Assembly: GCA_965603515.1 (NCBI GenBank)
Contig: CBFDDH010000007.1
Coordinates: 1-64,000 of the forward strand
Direction: 5' to 3'
Origin: JAUVZL01 sp965603515
GTDB taxonomy: Bacteria; Hydrothermota; Tepidihabitantia; SM23-42
Length of the DNA stretch: 64,000 nt
Below are positions 54,601 through 62,833 of the stretch, in pieces. The notes under the pieces were generated by a model. That model had not been told where the DNA came from, searched no databases, and worked only from the letters and a program-made list of their open reading frames with translations. The translations under genes and the position numbers were made by a program. Numbering within the stretch: the first letter of the stretch is position 1; each line of letters begins with the position of its first letter.

Positions 54601-54744
54601 GAGATGCGTGCGCCCATGGCAAGATCAGTCATCGGTGGATTGTTAATTTCAACATTCCTGACCCTCGTGTTCATCCCCGTAATATACACGCTTTTCGAGC
54701 GGAAGAAAAGACCGAAGGAAAACCTGAGAAAGCAAAGATCATAA
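51661..54744 (+). CDS. RND-family efflux transporter (HAE type)
   Basis: 1027 residues, full length: twelve membrane helices in two repeats and two large periplasmic loops. First helix begins ISIKRPLTVLMVFLGVILFG and is followed by LPVNLFPDVTFP. TM4 reads GMVLDSAIVV, keeping the first proton-relay aspartate while the second position is serine, a variation seen in some HAE subgroups. The second half has AGRVRLRPILMTALTTSFGLIPMAL. Proton-driven export of drugs, bile-like compounds or lipids; the substrate is unknown. Last gene of the tetR operon. Confidence 0.95.
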   Translation: MNLTEISIKRPLTVLMVFLGVILFGFISVTNLPVNLFPDVTFPMMFIMTSYPGAGPEEIETQITDPLEKSLGTVNNLDKMTSTTSENLSLIFMQFDWGADIDAASNDVRDVLGFITPYLPEDADYPLIFKFDISQQPVVMYTVGGDINPLELDEIAEGVADQLQRVGGVAASYAMSEAMKEVQIVLDPLRLKGTGITSEQIINALRAQNINYPLGNIETGNKIYIARTIGEYDNLEEIRNTVVGSNNGIPILLSQIADVRSSPSEQTSVSRTNGVRSLWGFVQKRTDANTVTVATAVVKELEKIKEDLPPGVQVDLIFDQADFINRSVRSTAETLIFGAILAIVVLFLFLGSFRSTLYMAVAIPITVFFSLFFMYLSNLSLNIISLGGLTIAIGMVLDSAIVVFEAIFRHKEKGEDAKKAACAGAEEVTAAITASTMTTVAVFLPLLLVSGLASVFFKPLALTVTFALVSSLLVALTIIPMLSVRFKTMKRRAFGQRLANFYVRVENVYTRIIKWALQHRLMVILVTLGVFVVSLGGLVPLIGTELTPQVDQGEIIINAEMPVGTNMWVTDSAVKKLEKIVAEEVPEIDIMSTSIGAGSGGMMSLFMSTAGPHSAQIWIELPHREKRARSVFDIQRDLRPKIENIIPGLKVTYGQDDFSMFGGGAAIEIKIFGYSREKAKNISDELIDTLQTIEGLVGLESSFGEGKPEYQLLIDRRKAANFGLTPYQIGSVLRSRLEGTVASQFREQGNEYDIKLMIDKKYRNDLKKVISMTITTPVGEVPLQNFIKDTIAIGPVSIDHEDNKRIVTITGSVEGRDMGSVAAEVQKIVDEMQKPADFIVEMGGGYEEQMNTFRDLGFVILLALALVYMIMVGQFESFKEPFIIMFTIPLALIGVVWMLFFTGTTINMQSLMGVLLLGGIVVNNAIVYITYTNQLRREQGMSLFDSVVEAGRVRLRPILMTALTTSFGLIPMALGIGAGSEMRAPMARSVIGGLLISTFLTLVFIPVIYTLFERKKRPKENLRKQRS

Positions 54745-54776
54745 AAGAGCAGAAACCAAAAGATAAAGTCCATAAA

Positions 54777-54803
54777 AAAAGGTCGGGCCCCGCCCGACCT
54801 TTT
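54777..54803. terminator. Bidirectional terminator
   Basis: AAAAGGTCGGGC/GCCCGACCTTTT with loop CCC, between the pump gene and the converging kinase gene. Confidence 0.9.
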
Positions 54804-54901
54804 CATTCAAAAACAGATCATGTTATCTCAACCTCAGAGGATAAGATGATAGTACGGCTAAATCTTACATATCTATAACAAAAAAAGCATGCTGCTTTTC
54901 A

Positions 54902-56776
54902 TTACTGAGAGCTATCAGCTGCGGTAAGCGCAGCTTTGAAATATAAAGCACCTATTCTTTTTTCCCCTATCCTAACACTGAATCCACCCTCATAATAACC
55001 ATCTTTCTGCCTAACTACGCTTTCGTCATTTTCAAGGATGTCACCGAGAAATTCACGACCTAAAAACGCATAATCGCTCGAGGCAACTATGACACCATGT
55101 CCATCAGTAAAATGCACCAATGATATATCAGTTACCGCAGCACGTAATTCGCTAATGATCTCTTCAAGCGTGCCTATCTCGTCCATTACCAGCACGTCTT
55201 CAACATATGAAGAGTGAGCAATGACCTTACCGATACTTTTATACCTTTCAGCACGTAACTCATTCTGGGATCGTGCTTGTTCTTGTTCACTCGTTAGCGC
55301 ACCAAAATACAGTGCACCGAATTTTTTCTCTTCGAGTTCGATACTGAAAGCGCACTCATAGAACCGGTCGCGCTGCCGGACTGCATAAGTATCTGGATCA
55401 AGGATCTTTGAATTGTACACCGCGCCCATTGTCCCTGGATCGCTCGAGGCGATCACGGTATTTTGGTCATCAGTAAAATGAACATACGTGATATCTGGTT
55501 CATCTTGTCTGAGTTGGTCGATAATCTCACTCAATTTTGCCTCGTTACACAAAACGAAAGCATTTTTAACATATGATGAGCCAACGATCAGATTGCCAAT
55601 CATAGAATACTTACGGGCTGGTGATTCAATCGCTATTTGATCATCGGTTGGAGTGCTGACACCGGGGAGTAGAGATTTAATTCGTTCTTTGTGGCGCGGA
55701 TAGTGAATGGTGAAGTAGTATAACAAAGCCAGGATCGCGCACGTGATAAACACACCCAAACCGGTATAAAAAATAGCCTGCAGCTTTTTCGTTTTCTTTT
55801 TGCCAGTCGTTTTCCCTTCTGGTTTCTGGCTGAGCTTTGCCTGTTTTGTATCATGAACAGGTTGCGCTTTAATGTTGGCCGGCGGTTCAGGCACATCATC
55901 AACGATGTTCATCTTCAGAATATGCGATATTTCCCGGCAGCTCTGTGGTCGCTGATGAGGATCTTTAGACAAACACCTCAGGATGAGATGATCCCAGACT
56001 TCCGTAATATGCGGGTTTATATCCCCGGGCGATGGAGGTATTTCCTCCTCTTGCTTGCGCATTATTTCGTAATCAGTGTCACCCTGAAAAGGTACTTGTC
56101 CGGTAAGAGCTTCGTAGATAGTTATACCGAGTGAATAGATATCACTCGGCGTATCGAGTTCCTTACCTCTCACCTGCTCGGGTGACATGTATTTTGGCGT
56201 CCCAACAGCAGTCCCGGTCCTCGTAATTTTTTGATCGCCGACCATCTGGGCGATACCGAAATCAACGAGTTTAGCAATAGATTTTTTAGAAAACATAATA
56301 TTCGAAGGCTTAATATCACGGTGCACGATGGAGTGGTCATGAGCAAAACCCAGACCCGACAAAAGCCCCCCAAGAACCGGTGAAAAACTATCGATATCAA
56401 AAGCGCCGAATTTCTTGATGTGCTGGGCAAGCGTCCGGATCTTTTCATCATTAACGCCGATACCTTCGATATATTCCATGACGAAAATATACATACCATT
56501 ATCTTCAAAAAAATTGTGGATAGTGACGATATTTGGATGGCCGGTCAGTTGCGCGGTCGCCTGTGCTTCGCGCAGAAACCGCTCACAGAACTGAGGGTCA
56601 GAAGTAAGCGCCGGTTTCATTATTTTAATGGCAACAACCTGGTTTATCAAAGTGTGGCGTGCCTTGTAAACGGTCGCCATGCCACCGCTCCCGATCTTAC
56701 CAATGATCTCGTATTCACGAATCCGTTCACCGGGAGCAGGTGTCAATGACGGCAGGGTACTGTCATCATAGTACAT
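54902..56776 (-). CDS. Membrane Ser/Thr protein kinase with tandem C-terminal sensor repeats
   Basis: 624 residues from the ATG at 56776; a TTG two codons earlier is also possible. Hanks-type kinase in the first 290 residues: GKIGSGGMATVYKA, VAIKIM lysine, HRDIKPSN catalytic loop, DFG, GTPKYMSPEQ. A proline/lysine linker leads to one membrane helix (IFYTGLGVFITCAILALLYYF). Outside are two homologous units of about 115 residues (SMIGNLIVGSSYVKNAFVLCNEAKLSEIIDQLRQ...YVHFTDDQNTVIASSDP and SIGKVIAHSSYVEDVLVMDEIGTLEEIISELRA...LVHFTDGHGVIVASSDY), unlike PASTA repeats. Divergent from the TAXI-TRAP genes. Confidence 0.92.
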   Translation of the reverse strand: MYYDDSTLPSLTPAPGERIREYEIIGKIGSGGMATVYKARHTLINQVVAIKIMKPALTSDPQFCERFLREAQATAQLTGHPNIVTIHNFFEDNGMYIFVMEYIEGIGVNDEKIRTLAQHIKKFGAFDIDSFSPVLGGLLSGLGFAHDHSIVHRDIKPSNIMFSKKSIAKLVDFGIAQMVGDQKITRTGTAVGTPKYMSPEQVRGKELDTPSDIYSLGITIYEALTGQVPFQGDTDYEIMRKQEEEIPPSPGDINPHITEVWDHLILRCLSKDPHQRPQSCREISHILKMNIVDDVPEPPANIKAQPVHDTKQAKLSQKPEGKTTGKKKTKKLQAIFYTGLGVFITCAILALLYYFTIHYPRHKERIKSLLPGVSTPTDDQIAIESPARKYSMIGNLIVGSSYVKNAFVLCNEAKLSEIIDQLRQDEPDITYVHFTDDQNTVIASSDPGTMGAVYNSKILDPDTYAVRQRDRFYECAFSIELEEKKFGALYFGALTSEQEQARSQNELRAERYKSIGKVIAHSSYVEDVLVMDEIGTLEEIISELRAAVTDISLVHFTDGHGVIVASSDYAFLGREFLGDILENDESVVRQKDGYYEGGFSVRIGEKRIGALYFKAALTAADSSQ

Positions 56777-56781
56777 GGCCA

Positions 56782-56809
56782 ATTATAGCAAAATCAATAA
56801 ACTTGTAAA
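56782..56809 (-). promoter_or_regulatory. Promoter of the kinase gene, probably leaderless
   Basis: Minus strand TTTACA (56809-56804), 16 bases, TATAAT (56787-56782), five bases to the ATG at 56776. This supports the ATG over the earlier TTG. Confidence 0.72.
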
Positions 56810-56917
56810 GATAATATTAAATTGGTCGGGAATGCTAAGTCTCATAAAAACAAACAGGAATTAAACAAATAGCTCAATTTTTCAGTACACCGTACCAGGT
56901 AAAACACCCATGTTTTC

Positions 56918-56945
56918 TTGACATTGCTGAGCAGATTACTATACT
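56918..56945 (+). promoter_or_regulatory. Promoter of the TAXI-TRAP genes
   Basis: TTGACA 56918-56923, 16 bases, TATACT 56940-56945, followed by AGGAGG before the ATG at 56964. Confidence 0.78.
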
Positions 56946-56963
56946 GTAATAGGAGGTTTTATC

Positions 56964-57965
56964 ATGCGCAAAATATCGTGTATTTTATTGGCTTTGAATG
57001 TAATAATCATTAGCATGAGCGGCTGTAAGGGTGAAAAGGCTACTTTTGTAACGATCGGCACCGGCGGTGTAACCGGTCTCTACTATCCGACCGGTGGTGC
57101 ACTGAGCCGTATGCTCAATAAACGGGTCAAAGAATTCAAAATAAAAGCGACCGTCGAATCAACGAGTGGGTCTGTATTCAATATCAATGCCGTACTAACC
57201 GGTGATATGGAATTCGGCATCGCCCAGTCTGACCGGCAGTACCAAGCTTATGAAGGTATGGCTGAATGGTCGAAAGCCGGTCCCCAGATCAGTTTGCGAT
57301 CGATCTTTGCCATTCACCCCGAACCCATAACTCTTGTTGTATCAGAAGATAGCAAGATCGAAACGATCGAAGATCTGAAGGAAAAAAGGATAAATATGGG
57401 GAATCCAGGGTCAGGTCAATTGCAGAATTCAAAAGACGTTTTGTTGGCGGCCAATTTGGATGAAAATGATATATCGACAGAATATGTAAAAGCAGTAGAA
57501 GCACCGGGTTTACTCCAGGACGAAAGGCTCGATGGTTTCTTCTATACTGTGGGGCATCCTAATGGAAATATAAAAGAGGCAACCTCTGGTCGCATTAAAG
57601 TCCGCATCATACCGATCACGGGCAAGACCAGAGATAAGATGTTGGCGAAATATTCATACTATGCAAAGGCGATGATACCTTATTCATTCTATCCCCGCGC
57701 TTTGAATAATGAAAATATTCAAACGATCGGTGTTAAGGCAACTTTTATTACATCAAAGAACGTAAGTGAAGACATTGTTTATGCGATCACTAAAGTTGTC
57801 TTTGAAAACTTCGAAGAATTTAAAACCCTTCATCCAGCATATGAGGTACTAACTAAAGAAAGTATGCTCCAGGGTCTCTCTGCACCACTACATAAAGGAG
57901 CTCTGAAATATTACCGGGAAGCCGGTCTCGACAAGTACATCGATCCAGCACTGATAATCGACTAG
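56964..57965 (+). CDS. TAXI-family TRAP transporter solute-binding lipoprotein
   Basis: 333 residues. Lipobox ISMSGC with the cysteine at residue 21. FVTIGTGGVTGLYYPTGGALSRMLNKR is the signature of the TAXI group; GSVFNINAVLTGDMEFGIAQSD, VEAPGLLQDERLDGFFYTVGHPN and a late HPAYEVLTKE also fit. It captures a substrate (glutamate- or carboxylate-like in characterised cases; unknown here) for the permease that follows with no gap. Strong ribosome site AGGAGG. Confidence 0.95.
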   Translation: MRKISCILLALNVIIISMSGCKGEKATFVTIGTGGVTGLYYPTGGALSRMLNKRVKEFKIKATVESTSGSVFNINAVLTGDMEFGIAQSDRQYQAYEGMAEWSKAGPQISLRSIFAIHPEPITLVVSEDSKIETIEDLKEKRINMGNPGSGQLQNSKDVLLAANLDENDISTEYVKAVEAPGLLQDERLDGFFYTVGHPNGNIKEATSGRIKVRIIPITGKTRDKMLAKYSYYAKAMIPYSFYPRALNNENIQTIGVKATFITSKNVSEDIVYAITKVVFENFEEFKTLHPAYEVLTKESMLQGLSAPLHKGALKYYREAGLDKYIDPALIID

Positions 57966-57968
57966 TTG

Positions 57969-59972
57969 ATGGGGGCAATCGGCAGCACAAGGGATAAGCG
58001 ACGCCTTGACAGAATTATCATAGGTGCTGTTTCTGTCAGCTGGGCGCTGTTCCAGCTTGCCCTACCCCGTTTTATTATACTCGACAGTATCACGGTCAGG
58101 GCGATACACCTTTGCTTTGCTATCAGCCTGGTCTTTCTGAACCTACCTTTTGCCAAACGGCTGCGCTCATTCAAGTTTTTCAATACAAAGTCTCATATTC
58201 CGCTGCTCGATTTTATTCTTGCTGGTGTAGCATGTCTCGCCGTGTTGTATATAGTATTTGATTGGACCGGGATATCAATGCGCGCCGGCATCCCAAACAC
58301 ACGTGATATCATAATGAGTATAATCCTGATTCTTGTCGTGTTTGAGGCTTCACGACGGGTCATTGGCCTGCCTCTGGTCATCATCGCTGTCCTATTCACG
58401 CTGTATGCTTTCCTGGCACCTCACATGCCTAGTTTGTTTGCATTGCGCGGCGTATCCCTGGAAAAATATTTGAGTCAGGTTGCACTGTCAACCGAAGGCA
58501 TCTATGGCATACCTTTGGACGTTTCAGCAAATACGGTTTTTCTATTTGTTTTGCTTGGCGCCATGCTCGAACGAGCTGGTGCGGTTCATTTTTTCAACGA
58601 CCTTGCGATATCACTGCTTGGCAAATTCAAAGGTGGTCCAGCTAAAGCTGCGGTCGTAGCAAGTGGACTTACCGGACTTGTTTCAGGATCAAGCATCGCC
58701 AATGTTGTCACAACCGGAACTTTTACCATACCCTTGATGAAAAAAGTTGGTTATCCTGGAAAGATCGCTGCGGCGACTGAAGTTGCGGCGAGTACAAACG
58801 GACAGCTCATGCCGCCAATCATGGGTGCGGCCGCATTCATTATTGCCGAGTATCTAAGCATACCATACCTTGATGTTGTAAAAGCCGCTGCAATACCTGC
58901 CTTTGTTTCCTATTTCGCCCTCTTCTACATCACACATCTGGAAGCATCAAAACTCGGCATGCGAGGACTCGACAAGGTAGACATCCCAAGGTTCTGGCAA
59001 GTCATGAAAAGAGGTTTCTATTACCTAATCCCCCTTTTCATGCTGATTTACGAGTTGATGGTTATCCGCCACACGCCAAAATTAGCTGCGTTCAACGCGA
59101 TCATCGTGCTCATGGTCATCATCGTGTTGCGTGAAATAATCGCTTCGCTCAAACATGGAACCGGGATTGTACAACCCCTATTCAATAGTCTTAAATTGAT
59201 CGGTCGCGGTCTTATCTCAGGTTCTCGCAATATGCTATCGGTTGCACTGGCAACTGCTTGTGCCGGCATTGTCGTAGGTATTGTCACCATGGGTATCGGC
59301 AGCATGATCGTTCAAATCGTTGAGATTCTATCGGCTGGTAACATCTTCCTTCTATTATTAATTACCGCGATCGCAAGTTTAATAATCGGTATGGGCTTAC
59401 CAACAACTGCTACCTATATTGTCATGGCATCAATAACTGTCCCTATCATTATCACTCTGAGCGCGCGCAGCGGCATCAGCTATATCCCGGCCATTGCAGC
59501 TCATCTGTTTTGTTTCTACTTCGGTATCCTCGCTGACGACACACCACCAGTCGGCCTTGCTGCTTATAGCGCCGCAGCAATTGCCAAGTCTAACCCCATA
59601 GCAACTGGCGTGAAAGGATTTATGTATGATCTAAGGACTGCGGTTATCCCATTTATGTTTGTCTTTAACACAGAACTTATTCTCTTTGGCATTCATAACC
59701 TCGCTCAAGCACTGCTCATATTTACCATGGCCGTATTCGGCGCATTTGCTTTTTCAAATGCAGTCCAGGGCTGGTTCATAATCAAGAACGAGTGGTATGA
59801 ATTCCCCTTATTCCTTATTGCATCGGTCATCTTCTTTTTTCCTGCAATCGTGACCAAGCTCTTCAATCTTGACCATAGCCTGCGTTACTACATGTATTTT
59901 TTTGGCTTTGCAGTATATGCATTCGCGTATCTAATCCAGAAAATTCGAAGTCGAAAAAAGATTCGTCGTTAA
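57969..59972 (+). CDS. TRAP transporter fused permease (DctQM type)
   Basis: 667 residues with about 16-18 membrane helices. An N-terminal four-helix DctQ-like part is fused to DctM (LLGAMLERAGAVHFFNDLAISLLGKFKGGPAKAAVVASGLTGLVSGSSIANVVTTGTFTIPLMKK, then MGLPTTATYIVMA and LADDTPPVGLAAYSAA). Sodium-coupled uptake with the TAXI protein. The ATG is three bases after the preceding stop codon; a TTG directly before it is the alternative. Confidence 0.94.
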   Translation: MGAIGSTRDKRRLDRIIIGAVSVSWALFQLALPRFIILDSITVRAIHLCFAISLVFLNLPFAKRLRSFKFFNTKSHIPLLDFILAGVACLAVLYIVFDWTGISMRAGIPNTRDIIMSIILILVVFEASRRVIGLPLVIIAVLFTLYAFLAPHMPSLFALRGVSLEKYLSQVALSTEGIYGIPLDVSANTVFLFVLLGAMLERAGAVHFFNDLAISLLGKFKGGPAKAAVVASGLTGLVSGSSIANVVTTGTFTIPLMKKVGYPGKIAAATEVAASTNGQLMPPIMGAAAFIIAEYLSIPYLDVVKAAAIPAFVSYFALFYITHLEASKLGMRGLDKVDIPRFWQVMKRGFYYLIPLFMLIYELMVIRHTPKLAAFNAIIVLMVIIVLREIIASLKHGTGIVQPLFNSLKLIGRGLISGSRNMLSVALATACAGIVVGIVTMGIGSMIVQIVEILSAGNIFLLLLITAIASLIIGMGLPTTATYIVMASITVPIIITLSARSGISYIPAIAAHLFCFYFGILADDTPPVGLAAYSAAAIAKSNPIATGVKGFMYDLRTAVIPFMFVFNTELILFGIHNLAQALLIFTMAVFGAFAFSNAVQGWFIIKNEWYEFPLFLIASVIFFFPAIVTKLFNLDHSLRYYMYFFGFAVYAFAYLIQKIRSRKKIRR

Positions 59973-60014
59973 ATCAATGATTAACTGGTCTTCGTGTTGG
60001 CAAAGTCTCGGAGA

Positions 60015-61307
60015 CTAACGAACTTTGACTATCTTTTGCATTATTTTGCCGTCTATCTCAATAAAATAAATGCCGGGCTGTACGTGCAAAACATCGATCT
60101 GTCGCCCGGTGATATCGTAGACATCACACTTCTTACCGGCAGGTAAGTACAACGGTCCGCTGATTATTGTAGCATGGAAGAATTCGTTATCTTGCCAAAA
60201 ACCTGGTGTCTGTTCTACACCGAGTTGAATATCCAAATTACCAAATATATCATAGTTACCCCCGCAGAATTGTTGCCAGGCCACCAAAGACTCAGCATTA
60301 CCGATCGCCAAAGACGGGAAATCGCGGGTGCAACTTACTGTATCTGAAATCCGGAAGTTGCTGCCAACAAGTTCCCCTGACATTGATACGCGCTGGCCAA
60401 AAATGGCGCAGTCCTGGCTCCACACCACAAGATAAAAACTATCACCAGCGCAGACGCGTGCTCCGTATTGATAGGGAGAATCATCTGCAATGGCGATAGC
60501 AGCGCCGATCAGATCGCCATCTACTGAAACGAGCTGTCCATACACATCATCATCATAGTATGGTGACGGCTCGTTCCAAACAACCAGATAACTACTATCA
60601 CCAAAAGCAATATCCGGGTCTAATAGGGCATCCTCTGACAATACTCTGATGACAAACTCATGATCTTCAGGCTGACATTCAGAGTTTATGAATCGACCGA
60701 AAAGACCAGCTGGGTTATGGTTATAGTTATACCAAACCGCAAAATACCGCTCACCATCAAAAGCTACGGCTGGTCGGTATTCACAATAAGCCCCCATGCC
60801 AAAAACCACACCAGAATCAAGAACTGCGCCGTCAGGGGTCACACGCGCTGCCTGAACCTTGTATTCACCGCCAAAAGTACCGTCTGACCAGACTACCAGG
60901 TAATTATCACCACCAAAAACGATATCTGGTTCGCGCGAGACTTCGCTATCAGCTTTCACAAGTATCGTGTTTAGCATCTGAAGCTCTGGAGTGACCCGCA
61001 CCCCGATTATATTTCCGATATTTCAACAACCGTAGCGGAAAACAAATAGAAGGTTCTGTCCATCATAGGCAGTACGGATACCGTATGTTGAATACCCTTG
61101 ATAAAAGAATACGCCGGTCGAGTCAATCACCGTGCCGTCTGGTTTCACGCGTGCACCATAAATTGACATTGACTGCCGGAAATCTGACCAGAACACATAA
61201 TATAAACTGTCAACAAAGATAACACTTGGCTGAAATTGAGATTCCGAGTGTCCACATATAGTGAAATCAGCATTTATAAAAACTAAACATAAGCTAAGTA
61301 GAAACAT
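60015..61307 (-). CDS. Secreted propeller-repeat protein read through an in-frame UGA (putative Sec95)
   Basis: One frame of 430 codons with a single UGA at 61025-61023. Signal peptide MFLLSLCLVFINA. About seven repeats of the type YLVVWSD...G..ARVTPDGAVLDS run across both sides. The UGA lies in the loop of an early repeat: LLFVFRYGC, UGA, NIGNIIGVRVTPE, aligning with YLVVWSDGTFGGEYKVQAARVTPDG. Cys94 is adjacent. Ends in a sorting-type segment (QPGIYFIEIDGK). Promoter TTGACT-N16-TACAAT upstream and a CGAGG ribosome site. SECIS-like hairpin at 60988-61004. Function unknown. Confidence 0.73.
60988..61004 (-). promoter_or_regulatory. SECIS-like hairpin after UGA 61025
   Basis: Minus strand stem GGGGTG/CACTCC (one G-U pair) with loop CGGGT, the same loop as after UGA 46622. 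The loop starts 24 bases after the UGA. Confidence 0.55.
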
Positions 61308-61387
61308 ATTATCCTCGGTTCACTAAATTGTAACTGCACTAGGAGTCAAGTCAAGAGGGTATGTTTCCTGTTTGATGCTCGAAGAAA

Positions 61388-62131
61388 TTATCTCCTACCT
61401 TTATGTACGAGAATATATTCCTTTGCCAGTTTACCAATGTCCTTGGCAATATCTTCAGAGAGATGAACCTTTTTCAGATATTCTTCATTTGCATCATTGC
61501 TGTCCCTAAGAGTCGCCTCAATAATAGCAAGGTCTGCATCTTTGACCAGATCATATAACGGCGCACCGGATCCGGTATCACCGCTTATCGCAATGATTTC
61601 TCCCTTAAAGGTAATTCTATAACACAAAGCAGGCAGGTGATTTGTTATACCTACCCCCTTGATACTACCAAAATGAACCGCAGCATAGGCTTTAATATTC
61701 ATCGCCGCAAGATCCGCGCTTTGTCCCGGCTGCAGATCCGTCACCTTGATGTGAAACGGTAAAGTTGTCGAGTATTTCTGAAGGAAACAGTTGACCATGC
61801 ATTTCACTTCATCACAACCTTTTGGTACGAATATCTTGAGCATTTGTTCACGACCGATCATGCGCAAAAAGCCAAGCAATGAGTAGAGACCGCCGATATG
61901 GTCAAAATGACCGTGGGTGAAGATCAGACCTTTTAATTGCCCCCATTTAAAATCGCAAGACTGCAAGTCACGCAGTACGCCATCGCCGGCATCAACCAGA
62001 ATTGCATCCCTATCATGACTCACCATTATTTGCTGAGCCACACCTGCTTTCGAATACAGAATATTGACTGCTAAATACTTGCCACACCACGATTTCATCT
62101 TTACCGAGTGATCGCTATTTTTTCTCGTCAT
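61388..62131 (-). CDS. MBL-fold hydrolase, ribonuclease Z-like
   Basis: 247 residues. ILVDAGDGVLRDL, then the metal motif FTHGHFDHIGG, later AAVHFGSIKG, SGDTG and a final LSEDIAKDIGKLAKEYILVHKGRR match the RNase Z/ElaC-like subgroup. The protein lacks part of the usual exosite arm, so tRNA 3' processing is possible but not certain; other cytosolic phosphodiesterases share this pattern. It overlaps the upstream 128-residue gene by 17 bases, so the pair is probably coupled. Confidence 0.82.
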   Translation of the reverse strand: MTRKNSDHSVKMKSWCGKYLAVNILYSKAGVAQQIMVSHDRDAILVDAGDGVLRDLQSCDFKWGQLKGLIFTHGHFDHIGGLYSLLGFLRMIGREQMLKIFVPKGCDEVKCMVNCFLQKYSTTLPFHIKVTDLQPGQSADLAAMNIKAYAAVHFGSIKGVGITNHLPALCYRITFKGEIIAISGDTGSGAPLYDLVKDADLAIIEATLRDSNDANEEYLKKVHLSEDIAKDIGKLAKEYILVHKGRR

Positions 62132-62501
62132 TGGCTCCGATTATCGCGTTCGCAAGCTCTCTCATACGATTAATATCAGCACCGTATTTCTTACCGTAAT
62201 CACGAAGAACATTTCCTTCAAGGATCAGCGTTTTGACTTCTTTTTGCAGTGGCACAACAGAAAGATCCATGATATCCAACAAATACGTGAAGTACACATC
62301 TGCCTCTTTAGGCTTCAGTTTTTTACTCTCAAGCTGCGCGCAAAGATCCAGCGAAATATAAGCGATTTCTTTACCTGCTTTTTTGTACTCATTCTGTTTC
62401 AGGAGTTCGATCAATGGCACCATCTTCTTTTCTACATGTCTCGGCCAGCGTCTGAGCATGCGACCAAAAGATTTGAAGAATACTCTAAAGTAACTAAACA
62501 T
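62115..62501 (-). CDS. Unknown helical protein
   Basis: 128 residues, not recognised. Basic start (RVFFKSFGRMLRRWPRHVEKK) then amphipathic helices (LIELLKQNEYKKAGKEIAYISLDLCAQLESKKLKPKEADVYFTYLLDIMDL) without a signal or membrane span. Promoter TTGACA-N16-TAGACT upstream. It precedes and overlaps the RNase Z-like gene. Confidence 0.65.
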   Translation of the reverse strand: MFSYFRVFFKSFGRMLRRWPRHVEKKMVPLIELLKQNEYKKAGKEIAYISLDLCAQLESKKLKPKEADVYFTYLLDIMDLSVVPLQKEVKTLILEGNVLRDYGKKYGADINRMRELANAIIGANDEKK

Positions 62502-62572
62502 ATTCCAACTGGAGATAGTCTAGGTATAATTATCGACTTGTCAAGTTAAACATGAAAGCTTTTTCTAACCTA

Positions 62573-62600
62573 TTGACAGGTTTCATATTTTTATTAGAAT
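62573..62600 (+). promoter_or_regulatory. Promoter of the rubredoxin gene
   Basis: TTGACA 62573-62578, 16 bases, TAGAAT 62595-62600; AAGGAGG before the ATG. Confidence 0.75.
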
Positions 62601-62629
62601 CTTAGGCTGATGAATGAAGGAGGATTACA

Positions 62630-62806
62630 ATGAACATGTGGCAGTGCACTGTCTGCAATTATGTGTATGAACCACAACTCGGCGATCCTGATAATGGCAT
62701 CATAGCGGGTACCTCTTTTGAGGATCTGCCAGACGAATGGATCTGTCCAGTTTGCAGTGCGGCGAGTGACCTCTTCGCGCCCTATGTGAACGAAGAAGAG
62801 ATGTAG
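62630..62806 (+). CDS. Rubredoxin
   Basis: 58 residues. Fe(Cys)4 site with Cys6, Cys9, Cys39 and Cys42 (CTVC, CPVC), and the typical GDPDNGI.AGTSFEDLPDEW core. Small cytoplasmic electron carrier, often serving oxygen or peroxide detoxification in anaerobes. The glycine that usually follows the second cysteine of each knuckle is Asn10 and Ser43 here, which may alter the redox potential. Followed 27 bases later by a membrane protein gene on the same strand. Confidence 0.96.
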   Translation: MNMWQCTVCNYVYEPQLGDPDNGIIAGTSFEDLPDEWICPVCSAASDLFAPYVNEEEM

Positions 62807-62833
62807 TATTACCATAATCCGCACGAGGAATAA

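Noticed and set aside
37919..61025. UGA reassigned genome-wide (to Trp or Gly)
   Set aside because: UGA ends recR and forms the ATGA junctions pyrG-lpxL, glyQ-glyS and HD-glyQ, and enzymes contain no internal UGA. Only sorting-domain proteins have it.
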